A stretch of 64,000 bases of DNA from Deltaproteobacteria bacterium (lineage in GTDB: Bacteria > Myxococcota_A > UBA796 > GCA-2862545). Location of the stretch: NCBI GenBank assembly GCA_006226595.1, contig SBGP01000035.1, positions 1 through 64,000 of the forward strand, written 5' to 3'. The translations under genes were made by a program, and so were the position numbers. Under the pieces are notes generated by a model that saw nothing but the letters and a program-made list of their open reading frames with translations, did not search any database and had not been told where the DNA came from. This document shows, piece after piece, positions 16,871-25,726 of the stretch (its first letter is position 1; every line of letters begins with the position of its first letter).

Positions 16871-19135
16871 ATGCTGCTCGCTCTGCTCACCTCACTGGCC
16901 TTCGGGGCCACCTGGTCCGTGCCCTCCGAGGGCACCCTGGCCATCGTCGCGCTGCTCGCCGGCGACGGCGACGTCATCGAGGTGGACGCGTCGACCTACC
17001 TGACCGAGCTCGGCGAGGTCGCACTGCGCGACGACCTGACCGTGCGAGGCATCAACGGCCGACCCACGCTGCCAGCGCTCTCGATCAGCGGAAACACCGT
17101 GCACGTCGAAGATGCGGTGCTCGGCGGACGCGTGGTGTTCGACACCATCGGGCGCAGCGTGACCGTCGAGAACGGCGGGCGGTTCACCGCGGCGAGGGTC
17201 GACTTCGTGCGACCGGACAGCATGGCCTTGCTCGTCCGGGACAGTGAGGCCGAGCTGGTGGACGTGACGATCGACGATCGGGAGAGCGAGCTGCGCGCCC
17301 TGCGGGCGGTGAACTCGTGGGTCATCGTCCGCGACAGCTTCGTCCGCCGCAACGCGCACGGCGCCATCGAGTCCGAGGGCAGCCTGATCGAGCTCGAACA
17401 GGTGGTGTTCGAGGACAACAGCGCCGTCGCCGGTGCGGACGTGTCGATGATCGGCGGCTCGCTGATCATGCGCGGCGGATCGTCGACGAACGCCGCCGCG
17501 GTGCCCGCGTCCACGGGACTCCCGCAGGACGGCGCCGGCGGCTCGATCGTCGCGGTGGGAGCGGGACTCGACGTCCGCGACGTGGAGTTCGCCTTCGCGC
17601 AGGCGCGGGTGGGCGGTGCGGTGGCCATCTCGCGCGAAGAGACCGAGGTTCCGCTCAGCGCCGTGTTCCGCGGTGTGGTGTTCCGCGCGCTCACCGCCGA
17701 CGAGGGCGCGGGGATCGGCGCCGCGGGGCCGGTGTCACTGCTCCTCGACGACTGCACCTTCGACGGGACCACCGCCAACACCGTGCGCGGCGGGGCGGTG
17801 GCGATGACCGGCGGCTGGTTGCGCATGGTCGGCGGCAAGCTCCTCGGCTTCCGCGCGCCGATTGGCGGAGCGCTCGGCGTGCTCGACACCCACGTGGTCC
17901 TCGAGGAGGTGACCGTCGACGGCGAGGCGGACACGCGTGGCGACAACGCCGGCGCCGGGGGCTTCGCGGCCCTGGTCCGTGGTTCGCTCCTCGTTCGCGG
18001 GGGCTCGTTCACGGCGGTTCAGGCCAACACCGCCGCCGCGCTCTGGCAGAGCGAGGACAGCGTGGTGCGCGTCGAGGACGTCGACTTCGGCGTGCTGAAG
18101 AGCGCGGGCACCGGGGCGATCGTGGGCGACGGTGGCGAGCTGTCGATCGTCGAGGGCCGGTTCTCCGATGTTCGCGCCGTCACCGACGCGCTCATCCAGT
18201 CCACGAGCCAGGTCGTGTTCCTCGACGGGCTCGCGGTGGTGAACAGCGAGAGCGATCTCGGCGCCTCCGCCATCCGCATCGTCGACCCCGTGGACTTCCA
18301 GATGATGCGCAGTGATGTGTGCGGCGCGAATGGCGGGGACCAGGGCGCGTTGTCGGTGGAGGGCAACCTGCTGAGGGCACGCGTCGCGGCGTCGACCTTC
18401 CACGCGAGCTCCGGCCCGATTGGCGTGGTGGCGCGGCATGGCAACGTCGACGACGGCGGCGTGCTCGAGCTGTCGCACCTCACGCTGGTCGACAACAGCG
18501 GCACCGCGGTGCGGGGCTCCGGCAACGTGTCGCTGACGAACAGCCTGCTCGTCGGCAACGGCGTGGCGCTCTCGGGCCCGGGTCTCACCGCGAGCGGCAA
18601 CCTGTACTGGGACAACGGCGACGATGCGGTGGACGGGGCGTCGGTCGGCTCGGACGCGCTGGTCGCCGACCCGCTGTTCGTGTCGCGGACGGGGGACTGC
18701 GCGGCTGATCTCGCGCTGCAGTCGGACTCGCCGGCTGCGGGGCCGCCGGAGCTCGGGGCTCACGGAGGTCCCGACGCGGGGCGCATCGACCGAGACGGGG
18801 ATGGCTGGCCCGCCGAGCAGGACTGCAACGACCTCTCGGCGAGCATCTACCCGGGCGCCGAGGACATTCCTGGCGACGACATCGATCAGGACTGCGACGG
18901 ATTCGATGCGGACGCTGACGGCGATGGGTGGTCCGCACCATCCGACTGCGACGACAGCGATCCCAGCGTGCATCCCGGCGCGACCGACATTCCCAACAAC
19001 GGCCGGGACGAAGACTGCTCGGGTGAGCCTGCAACCAGCGTCGTGGGAGGACGTGGGTGCTCGCTTGCGGTAGGCTCGCAGCCTCTCGGGTGGGTCCTGC
19101 TGCTTGGCCTCGCGACGAGAAGGAGGAGGCGCTGA
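16871..19135 (+). CDS. Right-handed beta-helix surface protein with MopE-type repeats and MYXO-CTERM-like anchor
   Basis: This 754-residue exported protein starts with a short signal peptide (MLLALLTSLAFGA). Residues about 20-640 are repeated short beta-rich units, as in parallel beta-helices. Two metal-binding motifs follow, with the DGDGW...DC(N/D)D...PGA pattern and the DQDCDG and DEDCSG ends seen in MopE-like proteins. The C-terminus has a GC motif, a hydrophobic stretch (GWVLLLGLA) and RRRRR, which fits a MYXO-CTERM sorting tag for surface attachment. The start at 16871 has AAGGA upstream. It overlaps the OmpA gene. Confidence 0.82.
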   Translation: MLLALLTSLAFGATWSVPSEGTLAIVALLAGDGDVIEVDASTYLTELGEVALRDDLTVRGINGRPTLPALSISGNTVHVEDAVLGGRVVFDTIGRSVTVENGGRFTAARVDFVRPDSMALLVRDSEAELVDVTIDDRESELRALRAVNSWVIVRDSFVRRNAHGAIESEGSLIELEQVVFEDNSAVAGADVSMIGGSLIMRGGSSTNAAAVPASTGLPQDGAGGSIVAVGAGLDVRDVEFAFAQARVGGAVAISREETEVPLSAVFRGVVFRALTADEGAGIGAAGPVSLLLDDCTFDGTTANTVRGGAVAMTGGWLRMVGGKLLGFRAPIGGALGVLDTHVVLEEVTVDGEADTRGDNAGAGGFAALVRGSLLVRGGSFTAVQANTAAALWQSEDSVVRVEDVDFGVLKSAGTGAIVGDGGELSIVEGRFSDVRAVTDALIQSTSQVVFLDGLAVVNSESDLGASAIRIVDPVDFQMMRSDVCGANGGDQGALSVEGNLLRARVAASTFHASSGPIGVVARHGNVDDGGVLELSHLTLVDNSGTAVRGSGNVSLTNSLLVGNGVALSGPGLTASGNLYWDNGDDAVDGASVGSDALVADPLFVSRTGDCAADLALQSDSPAAGPPELGAHGGPDAGRIDRDGDGWPAEQDCNDLSASIYPGAEDIPGDDIDQDCDGFDADADGDGWSAPSDCDDSDPSVHPGATDIPNNGRDEDCSGEPATSVVGGRGCSLAVGSQPLGWVLLLGLATRRRRR

Positions 19136-22100
19136 TTCGGACCCTGCCGTCCATCGTACTGGGCCTGGCCCTGTGCCTGTCGGCGAGTGCCCAGGACGTC
19201 CTCGAAGGGGACTTCGACGGCCACGGTCTGACGCCCCCCGCGACCGACGGACGCACCACCGATCCGCTCACGCTGAGCCGCCCGGGGCTGACCTCGCTCG
19301 GCAGCTTCAGCGTGGGTGTGCTCTTCGAGTACGCGAACGAGCCGCTGGTCCGCTACACCGCCGATGGCGGCGTGGTCACGCCGACGGTGCTGCTCAAGGA
19401 CGTGCCTGCGCTCAACCTGTCCGGACACGTCGGACTGCACCGTCGCGTCGGGCTCGGCATCAGCCTGCCGTTCTTCCCGATGACCTCGGCTCAGGTGCCG
19501 AGCACCGGCGATGGCGAGGCCAGCTTCGAGAGCTACGGACCGGCCCTCGGGGACGTGCAGCTGCGCGTGCCGATCGGCATCATCCTTCCGGACAACGCGG
19601 GCAACGGGCTCGCGCTCAGCGTCGCGCCGTACGCGGAGCTGCCCACGGGCGCGAACGCTCGTTTTCTCGCCGATCGCGGCGTGAGCGCCGGCGCCATCGG
19701 TCTGCTCGGCGTCGACCTCGGCCCGGTCGGGCTCACCGCCAACCTCGGCGGTGGATTCCGCGGCACCGAGAGCCAGGAGAACGTGTCCTCCGGCCTCGAG
19801 GTGCTCGGCGGCGTGGGCGGTAGCTACGGCCTCGGCGACAGCCTCGCGGTCCACGCCGAAGTGCGCGGCGCCGTCATCCCGGGCTCTGGCAGCGGACCCA
19901 CCGATGCCGACGTGCCGTCTGCCTTGCGGGCGCCGGTCGAGGGACTGCTCGGGGTTCGCGGACGCACCTCCTCCGGCCTGTGGTGGTCGGCGGGCGCCGG
20001 GAGCGGACTCACCGGTGGTGCGGGGGCGGCCAGGATCCGTGCGTTCGCCGGGGTGGGCTACTCGCGCGTGCCCGAGGACGACCCGGGATCGCTGCCCGCC
20101 GAGCCGACGCCGACCCTGCTCGTGGTCACCGACCCGGAAGGTCAGCCGATCGCGGATGCTGCCGTGTACGTCGGCGACGAAGAGATCGGACGTACCGATG
20201 CCAACGGCCAGATCGAGCTGCCGGCGAACACGCGCTGGTCCAAGGGCGTTCGCGTCGACACGGAGTTCCACCAGGGCATCGAGCTCACGCAACCCACCGA
20301 GTCCAGCCTCACGGTCGCGCTGGCCCACGACCCGGTTGGGCTGCCGATCTCGGTGCGCAACCAGGATGGCGCGCCGGTCAGCGGAACGGTCACGGCCATC
20401 GGGCCCGCCGAGCTCGCTCCCGTGCCCATCGGTGCGGATGGGGTCGCGCTGCTCGACCTGCCGCCGGGCGAGTGGGAGCTGGTCGTCGACGCGCCGAACT
20501 ACGGCGGTCAGGTCCGCAAGGTCGTGGTCGAGCCCCGTGAGGTCAGCGAGCCCGTGGAGGTCCTGCTCCTCGAGGATCTCGGCGACGCGGAGCTCGAACT
20601 CGTGATCACCGACCGCGATGGCGCGCCGCTCGAGGGCGTGGCCGTGCGCATCGACGGCGCTCCGGTCGGCGAGACCGGCGACGGAGGCGTGCTCGCGGTG
20701 CGCGGGATCGCGGCCGGCACCCACGATGTCGAGGTCATCTCCGACGCGTACCAGTCGCTCGAGAAGAGCGGACTCGAGCTCGGCACCGGCAAGACCAGCG
20801 TCGACTTCAACCTCCGGCGCGTGCCGGGTTCCGTGCTCGTGGTCGCGACTGGCGCGGATGGCCCGGCGACCGACGTGTCCGTGCGCTTCGACGGCCCGTC
20901 GCGTCTGCCCTCGGCCCAGCTCGGCGCCGATGGCTCTCGCATCTTCCCGGGCATGCGTGCCGGTACGTGGGAGGTGTGGGCGATCAGCAGCACCTACGGC
21001 ATCCAGCGCCGCGAGCTCGTGGTCGAGCCCGAGGACACGCGGCTGCTCACGGTCGAGTTCCAGATGCAGCAGCCTGAGGGCGGTGCCGCGGACCTTCGGG
21101 TCGCGGTGGTCGATCCCGACGGCAACCCGCTCGAGGACGTCGAGATCACCATCGACGGCAACTCCTACGGCAGTACCGCGAGCGGTGGTGCGGTCGAGAT
21201 CGCGGGCCTCAAGCCCGGTCCGCGCTCGCTGGCGGTGGCTGGTGAGCGCTACGAGCCTCGCGAGCCGATGCCTCTGTTCCTCGTCGAGGGCCAGCAGGAG
21301 AAGACCGTCGTGCTCGGTTGGCGGCCCGGCATCGTCCAGGTACGCGCGATCGGGCCCGACGAGCCCGTCGAGGACGGCAAGGTGCGGTTCATGGGCCCCG
21401 CCGAGGCGCCTGGTGGAGCCCTCGATGCCGACGGCATGGGGTGGTTCGAGCTCGTGAACGGCGACTGGGCGATGCTCGTCACCAGCACGGCCTACGGCCT
21501 CCAGCAGCGCGCGCTCACCGTGGACACGGCCTCCCGCCGGCTCACCCGCGCCGAGGTCGTGTTCAGCGCACCCGAGGGCGGGGAGGCCGACCTCGTGGTC
21601 ACGGCGCTGGACCCGAGCGGCCAGCCGGTGCCGAGCGCCGCCATCACCCTCGATGGGCTTCCCCTCGGCAGCACCAGCAGCGGCGGCTCGGCCTCGCTCA
21701 CGGGACTCAGCGCGGGCAGCCGCAAGCTCGAGGTCACCGCGCCGCTGTTCAAGCCGAGCACGGCGTCCGTGCGCCTCGCAAAGGGCGACAACGCGCACAC
21801 CGCCAAGCTCGGCTACAGCCCCGGAGCCGTGCACGTCGAGGTTCGCGCCGGCGGCAAGCCGGTCACCGACGCCACCGTGCGCTTCGCGGGTGCCGAGATG
21901 CAGAACCCGCTCTCCGTCGACGAGAGCGGAGATGCGTGGACCGAGCTGCCGGCGGGCGAGTGGTACGCGCTCGTCGCATCGCCGACCTACGGCCTCCAGC
22001 AGAAGGCGCTCGTGCTCGACGGCAAGAAGCCGGGGCCGCACAAGCTCGCGTTCGACCTCGAGCCCCTGGGCGAGGCCGCCGAGCTGGTCGTGCGCGTCGT

Positions 22101-22929
22101 CGACCCCGATGGTGCGCCGATTCCGGGAGCCACCGTGAGAGCGGGCGAGCGTTCCGTGGACACGCCCGAGGGCGGCGTGGCCCTGCTCACGGGCCTGGCG
22201 CCGGGCAAGGTCGCGCTCGAGATCAGCGCGCCGAACTTCGCGACCGCGACCTTGCCGGCGGCCGAGCTCGTTGCCGGCGCCCAGGAGCGCATCGTTCCGT
22301 TGTCGTGGGTCCCGGCGAAGGTCAGCGCCAAGGTGACCGATGGCGCGGGCAAGCCGCTCGCGGCCACGCTTTCCTTCGACGGACCTGCCGAGGTCGCGGA
22401 CGTCGCGGTGGATGGCAGTGGTGCGGCGACCTTCGACCTGCGCCCAGGCACGTGGAAGGTGCTCGCCTCGGCCGCGGACTTCGGCACGAAGGCGACGACC
22501 CTCGAGATCACCCCGGGTACCGAGGCCGCCGAGATCGCGGTGCAGCTCGGCGAGGCCCAGGTCAAGACCACCGACACCGAGGTCCAGCTCCTCGGCAAGG
22601 TGCAGTTCGACCTCGGCAAGGCCACGCTGCGCTCCGAGTCCGAGGCCATCCTCTCCGAGGTTGCGGCCACACTCATCGCCAATCGCAGCGTCGTGCGGGT
22701 CGAGGTCCAGGGACACACGGACCCGACCGGCGGCAACGTGATCAACCTGGCCCTGTCCCAGGCCCGCGCCGAGGCGGTGGTCGCCGACCTCGTCCGGCGC
22801 GGCGTCGCCCCCGAGCGGCTCGTCGCCCGCGGCTACGGCAGTACGCGCCCCGTGCAGCCCAACGACAGCGAAGAGGGCCGCGCGCTCAACCGCCGCGTGC
22901 AGTTCGAGATCGTCGAGCAGTCCGAGTAG
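19132..22929 (+). CDS. Large OmpA-family outer-membrane protein with carboxypeptidase-like repeats
   Basis: This protein of about 1265 residues begins with a signal peptide (LPSIVLGLALCLSASA then QDV). A beta-barrel-like region of about 300 residues is followed by some eight beta-sandwich repeats of the carboxypeptidase-regulatory type, each ending in a short PEGA-like phrase. Residues about 1150-1265 form an OmpA peptidoglycan-binding domain (VQFDLGKATLRSESEAIL, then GHTDPTGG and NRRVQFEI). No ATG, GTG or TTG is well placed; CTG at 19132, overlapping the previous TGA, or ATT at 19135 follows a strong AAGGAGGAGG. It probably links envelope and cell wall. Confidence 0.82.
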   Translation: MIRTLPSIVLGLALCLSASAQDVLEGDFDGHGLTPPATDGRTTDPLTLSRPGLTSLGSFSVGVLFEYANEPLVRYTADGGVVTPTVLLKDVPALNLSGHVGLHRRVGLGISLPFFPMTSAQVPSTGDGEASFESYGPALGDVQLRVPIGIILPDNAGNGLALSVAPYAELPTGANARFLADRGVSAGAIGLLGVDLGPVGLTANLGGGFRGTESQENVSSGLEVLGGVGGSYGLGDSLAVHAEVRGAVIPGSGSGPTDADVPSALRAPVEGLLGVRGRTSSGLWWSAGAGSGLTGGAGAARIRAFAGVGYSRVPEDDPGSLPAEPTPTLLVVTDPEGQPIADAAVYVGDEEIGRTDANGQIELPANTRWSKGVRVDTEFHQGIELTQPTESSLTVALAHDPVGLPISVRNQDGAPVSGTVTAIGPAELAPVPIGADGVALLDLPPGEWELVVDAPNYGGQVRKVVVEPREVSEPVEVLLLEDLGDAELELVITDRDGAPLEGVAVRIDGAPVGETGDGGVLAVRGIAAGTHDVEVISDAYQSLEKSGLELGTGKTSVDFNLRRVPGSVLVVATGADGPATDVSVRFDGPSRLPSAQLGADGSRIFPGMRAGTWEVWAISSTYGIQRRELVVEPEDTRLLTVEFQMQQPEGGAADLRVAVVDPDGNPLEDVEITIDGNSYGSTASGGAVEIAGLKPGPRSLAVAGERYEPREPMPLFLVEGQQEKTVVLGWRPGIVQVRAIGPDEPVEDGKVRFMGPAEAPGGALDADGMGWFELVNGDWAMLVTSTAYGLQQRALTVDTASRRLTRAEVVFSAPEGGEADLVVTALDPSGQPVPSAAITLDGLPLGSTSSGGSASLTGLSAGSRKLEVTAPLFKPSTASVRLAKGDNAHTAKLGYSPGAVHVEVRAGGKPVTDATVRFAGAEMQNPLSVDESGDAWTELPAGEWYALVASPTYGLQQKALVLDGKKPGPHKLAFDLEPLGEAAELVVRVVDPDGAPIPGATVRAGERSVDTPEGGVALLTGLAPGKVALEISAPNFATATLPAAELVAGAQERIVPLSWVPAKVSAKVTDGAGKPLAATLSFDGPAEVADVAVDGSGAATFDLRPGTWKVLASAADFGTKATTLEITPGTEAAEIAVQLGEAQVKTTDTEVQLLGKVQFDLGKATLRSESEAILSEVAATLIANRSVVRVEVQGHTDPTGGNVINLALSQARAEAVVADLVRRGVAPERLVARGYGSTRPVQPNDSEEGRALNRRVQFEIVEQSE

Positions 22930-24474
22930 CTAGAGACCCTCGGGAAGCAGCGCGCGCACCGTGGCCAGCGTGTCCGCGTCCTCGGCGCGCTTGTCCTCGC
23001 GGTAGCGCTTGACGCGCGCAAAGCGCAGCGCGACGCCACCCGGATACTGAGGGGAGCGCTGCACGTCGTTGAACGCGATCTCCACGACCAGCTCGGGACG
23101 CGCGAACACCTGCCACTCGTTGCGGTGCGTCTCGCGGGCGAGCAGCGCCTCGGTCTGCCACGCGAGCAGCGCGTCGGTGAGTCCCTTGAAGGTCTTGCCC
23201 AGCATGACGAAGTCGCCGGGGTCGCCGACCTCGCCATCCGCGTCGCGCGCTCCGAGGTGCAGGTTCGACAGCCAGCCTTGGCGACGGCCACTGCCCCACT
23301 CGGCGCCGAGCACCACGAGGTCCAGGGTGTGCGTCGCCTTGATCTTGCGCCACGCGCGGCCTCGCGCGCCGGCGGCGTAGGTCGAGGTCGGGTCCTTGGC
23401 CATGATGCCTTCGTGCCCGCCGTCGATGGCGTCCTCGTAGAACGCATCGGCCTCGGCGAGGTCCGCGGTGTGCAGCCGAGGCATGCGATGGGCTTCGGGC
23501 AGCAGGGCGTCGAGGACGTCGAGGCGCTCGGTGAGCGGCACGTCGAGCAGCTCACGGTCGTCGTGGAGGAGCACGTCGAAGAACACCGGCGTCAGCGGCA
23601 GCTCCGCGCGCATCTTCGCAACGTCGAGCTTGCGGCCGAAGCGGCGCATGGTGGTCTGGAAGGGCATGGGACCGTCGGGCCCGAGTGCGAGGGCCTCGCC
23701 GTCGAGGATCAGGCGCTCGGCGGGCAGCGAGCGCACGAGCTCGACCACCTCGGGGGCGCTCCCCGTGAGCTCGCGCAGGTGGCGCGAGAACAGCCGCACG
23801 CGGTGGCCGTCCTTGTGGGCCTGCACGCGCACGCCATCGAGCTTGTGGTCGAAGAGCACCTTGCCGTCGCCGAGCACCTCCTCGGGAGAAGCGGCGGTCT
23901 GGGCGAGCATCGGCATCAGCGGGCGAAACACCTCGACCTTGAACGCGGCCACCGCGGCCTCGCCGCCGAGCAGGGCCGCCCGCGCGACCTCGGGCAGCGA
24001 GCCGGTGAGCATGTACGCGCGACGCACGAGGGCCGGATCGAGCTCGGTGGCCTCCGCGACCGCCTCGACCATCACACCGTCCAGCGCTCCCTGGCGCAGC
24101 TCACCGACGAGCAGCATGCCCAGGAACTGGCGCTCGGCGGTGGTCGCCTCCGCGAACAGCGCGGTGAGGGCCGCCACGCGCCGGGCCTTGCTCCCGGTGC
24201 CGGAGATGCCGTCGATGTTGGAGAACACGGCGTCCACCGCGGACGTGCCCAGCTGACTCTCGTCCGGAGGCTCGGGCAGCTCGAGGTCGCGGAGCATGGC
24301 GAAGCCGACGCCAATCTTGCCCTGGGGGAGCTCCCCGGACAGCCAGTGGCAGGCGAGCACCGCGTGCGAGCGCTCGACACTCGCGAGAAGCTCGGCGAGA
24401 AGCCCGGTCTTGCGCTTGCGGCTGCGTGTGGCGCGCACCGCGTGAAAGGTCTCGACGAGGGTGTGGAGCTTCAT
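22930..24474 (-). CDS. ATP-dependent DNA ligase
   Basis: This 514-residue nucleotidyltransferase seals nicks. It has an N-terminal helical DNA-binding domain (residues 1-190), the adenylation motif HKLDGVR with active Lys211, LILDGEALAL, the FFDVLLHDD stretch, EGIMAKD, WRKIK and a C-terminal OB-fold with FARVKRYREDK. Length and order fit actinobacterial LigB-like enzymes. It is an accessory ligase beside the usual NAD-dependent LigA. The start at 24474 begins the conserved domain. Its stop touches the OmpA stop with no bases between (TAGCTA). Confidence 0.92.
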   Translation of the reverse strand: MKLHTLVETFHAVRATRSRKRKTGLLAELLASVERSHAVLACHWLSGELPQGKIGVGFAMLRDLELPEPPDESQLGTSAVDAVFSNIDGISGTGSKARRVAALTALFAEATTAERQFLGMLLVGELRQGALDGVMVEAVAEATELDPALVRRAYMLTGSLPEVARAALLGGEAAVAAFKVEVFRPLMPMLAQTAASPEEVLGDGKVLFDHKLDGVRVQAHKDGHRVRLFSRHLRELTGSAPEVVELVRSLPAERLILDGEALALGPDGPMPFQTTMRRFGRKLDVAKMRAELPLTPVFFDVLLHDDRELLDVPLTERLDVLDALLPEAHRMPRLHTADLAEADAFYEDAIDGGHEGIMAKDPTSTYAAGARGRAWRKIKATHTLDLVVLGAEWGSGRRQGWLSNLHLGARDADGEVGDPGDFVMLGKTFKGLTDALLAWQTEALLARETHRNEWQVFARPELVVEIAFNDVQRSPQYPGGVALRFARVKRYREDKRAEDADTLATVRALLPEGL

Positions 24475-24526
24475 GCGGGGATGAGAACACGGCCCGCGCG
24501 GCGGAGGCTGTCGGCTTTCGTCTTTC

Positions 24527-24542
24527 CACGTTGCGCAACGTG
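24527..24542. promoter_or_regulatory. Perfect 16-bp palindrome in divergent promoter region
   Basis: CACGTTGCGCAACGTG reads the same on both strands and lies between the leftward ligase gene and the rightward MBL gene. It is a candidate operator for a dimeric regulator; I cannot name it. Confidence 0.5.
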
Positions 24543-24631
24543 CGTCACCACGTCCCAACGGCATGAAACGCGGTGTGGGAAATTGCACACCCGAATCGCG
24601 CGTGTTCTGTGTAGGGTCGCGCTTTCGTAAG

Positions 24632-24650
24632 GAAAAAGCATCTCTTTTTC
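24632..24650. promoter_or_regulatory. AT-rich inverted repeat
   Basis: GAAAAAG-catct-CTTTTTC lies 67 bases upstream of the persulfide-dioxygenase-like gene in otherwise GC-rich DNA. It could be an operator or an upstream terminator. A second inverted repeat (GGTGTG-N8-CACACC, about 24572-24591) lies just before it. Confidence 0.45.
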
Positions 24651-24717
24651 GGTATGGTCGGCGTGCTCGGATCAAGTCGGCACGGGTTGTGCAGTGTCGT
24701 GGGCAAGGAGGATTTCC

Positions 24718-25578
24718 ATGCAGATCAAGCCTTTCTTCGACGAAGCGACCTGGACCATGACCTACGTCGTGTACGACGCGGCGACCAAGGACGCGGTCGT
24801 CATCGACCCGGTCCTCGACTTCGATCCCATCGCCGTCTCGACCTCCACGGGTTCCGTCGACGAGGTGTCGGCCTTCCTCAAGGAGAACGACCTCAACCTC
24901 CACTACATCCTCGAGACGCATGCCCATGCGGACCACCTGTCCGGCTCACAGGTGCTCAAGGAGCGCTTTGGCGCCAAGGTCGGCATCGGCGAGCACATCA
25001 CGACGGTGCAGGAGACGTTCAAGGGCATCTTCAACCTCGAGCCCGAGTTCGCGACCGACGGTTCGCAGTTCGACAAGCTGTTCTCCCACGGAGAGACGTT
25101 CACCGCGGGCTCGCTGTCCTTCGAGGTCATCCACAACCCGGGCCACACGCCGGCGTGCATCAGCTACCACATCGAGGATGCGCTGTTTACCGGAGACGCC
25201 CTGTTCATGCCGGACTTCGGCACGGGCCGCTGCGACTTCCCCGCGGGCAGCGCCACCGACCTCTACGAGTCGGTCACCGAGCGCCTGTACGCGCTGCCGG
25301 ACGAGACCCGCGTGTTCGTCGGTCACGACTACGGTCCGGGCGGCCGCGCCATCGCGTGGGAGACCACCATCGGCGAGTCCAAGGCCAAGAACAAGCAGCT
25401 GACCGTCGACACGGACCGGGAGCAGTTCATCCAGTGGCGCATGGAGCGCGATGCGACCCTCTCCCCGCCGCGGCTGCTGTTCCAAAGCGTCCAGGTCAAC
25501 GTGCGCGCTGGCCAGATGCCGCCCGCCGAGGACAACGAGCGCAGCTACATCAAGCTGCCCATCGGTCTCTTCGACTAG
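24718..25578 (+). CDS. MBL-fold protein of the persulfide dioxygenase/ETHE1-Blh type
   Basis: This 286-residue protein shows the ETHE1/Blh signature: [43 protein letters not shown] and GHDYGPGG, which supply the His and Asp residues for one iron. Members oxidise glutathione or CoA persulfide to sulfite and act in sulfide detoxification. The ATG at 24718 follows AAGGAGG with 6 bases spacing; 8 upstream residues in the open frame are excluded. Two inverted repeats lie upstream, but no regulator gene is adjacent. Confidence 0.85.
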   Translation: MQIKPFFDEATWTMTYVVYDAATKDAVVIDPVLDFDPIAVSTSTGSVDEVSAFLKENDLNLHYILETHAHADHLSGSQVLKERFGAKVGIGEHITTVQETFKGIFNLEPEFATDGSQFDKLFSHGETFTAGSLSFEVIHNPGHTPACISYHIEDALFTGDALFMPDFGTGRCDFPAGSATDLYESVTERLYALPDETRVFVGHDYGPGGRAIAWETTIGESKAKNKQLTVDTDREQFIQWRMERDATLSPPRLLFQSVQVNVRAGQMPPAEDNERSYIKLPIGLFD

Positions 25579-25661
25579 GGCTGTCGTCCGCGCGAAGAAA
25601 CGCGCCAGTGCGCAAAGTCCGGGTTGCCCGCCGTGTCCGCGGGGGCCCGGCTCTTCGTGCT

Positions 25662-25703
25662 TGTCAAGGAGTCGTTGACAGGTCTCTGACGGGCCGATAG
25701 CAG
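25662..25703 (+). promoter_or_regulatory. Candidate promoter with overlapping inverted repeat
   Basis: TTGACA at 25675-25680 matches a minus-35 box, with TAGCAG 17 bases further at 25698 as a weak minus-10. The minus-35 box is one arm of TGTCAA-N7-TTGACA (25662-25680), so a bound regulator would block it. It lies upstream of the EIIA-CBS gene at 25727. Confidence 0.45.
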
Positions 25704-25726
25704 CGCCGGCTTCCGCGAGGGGAACC

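Noticed and set aside
18886-22716. 1276-codon frame on the minus strand
   Set aside because: It is antisense to the OmpA-family gene, whose signal peptide and OmpA domain are evident.
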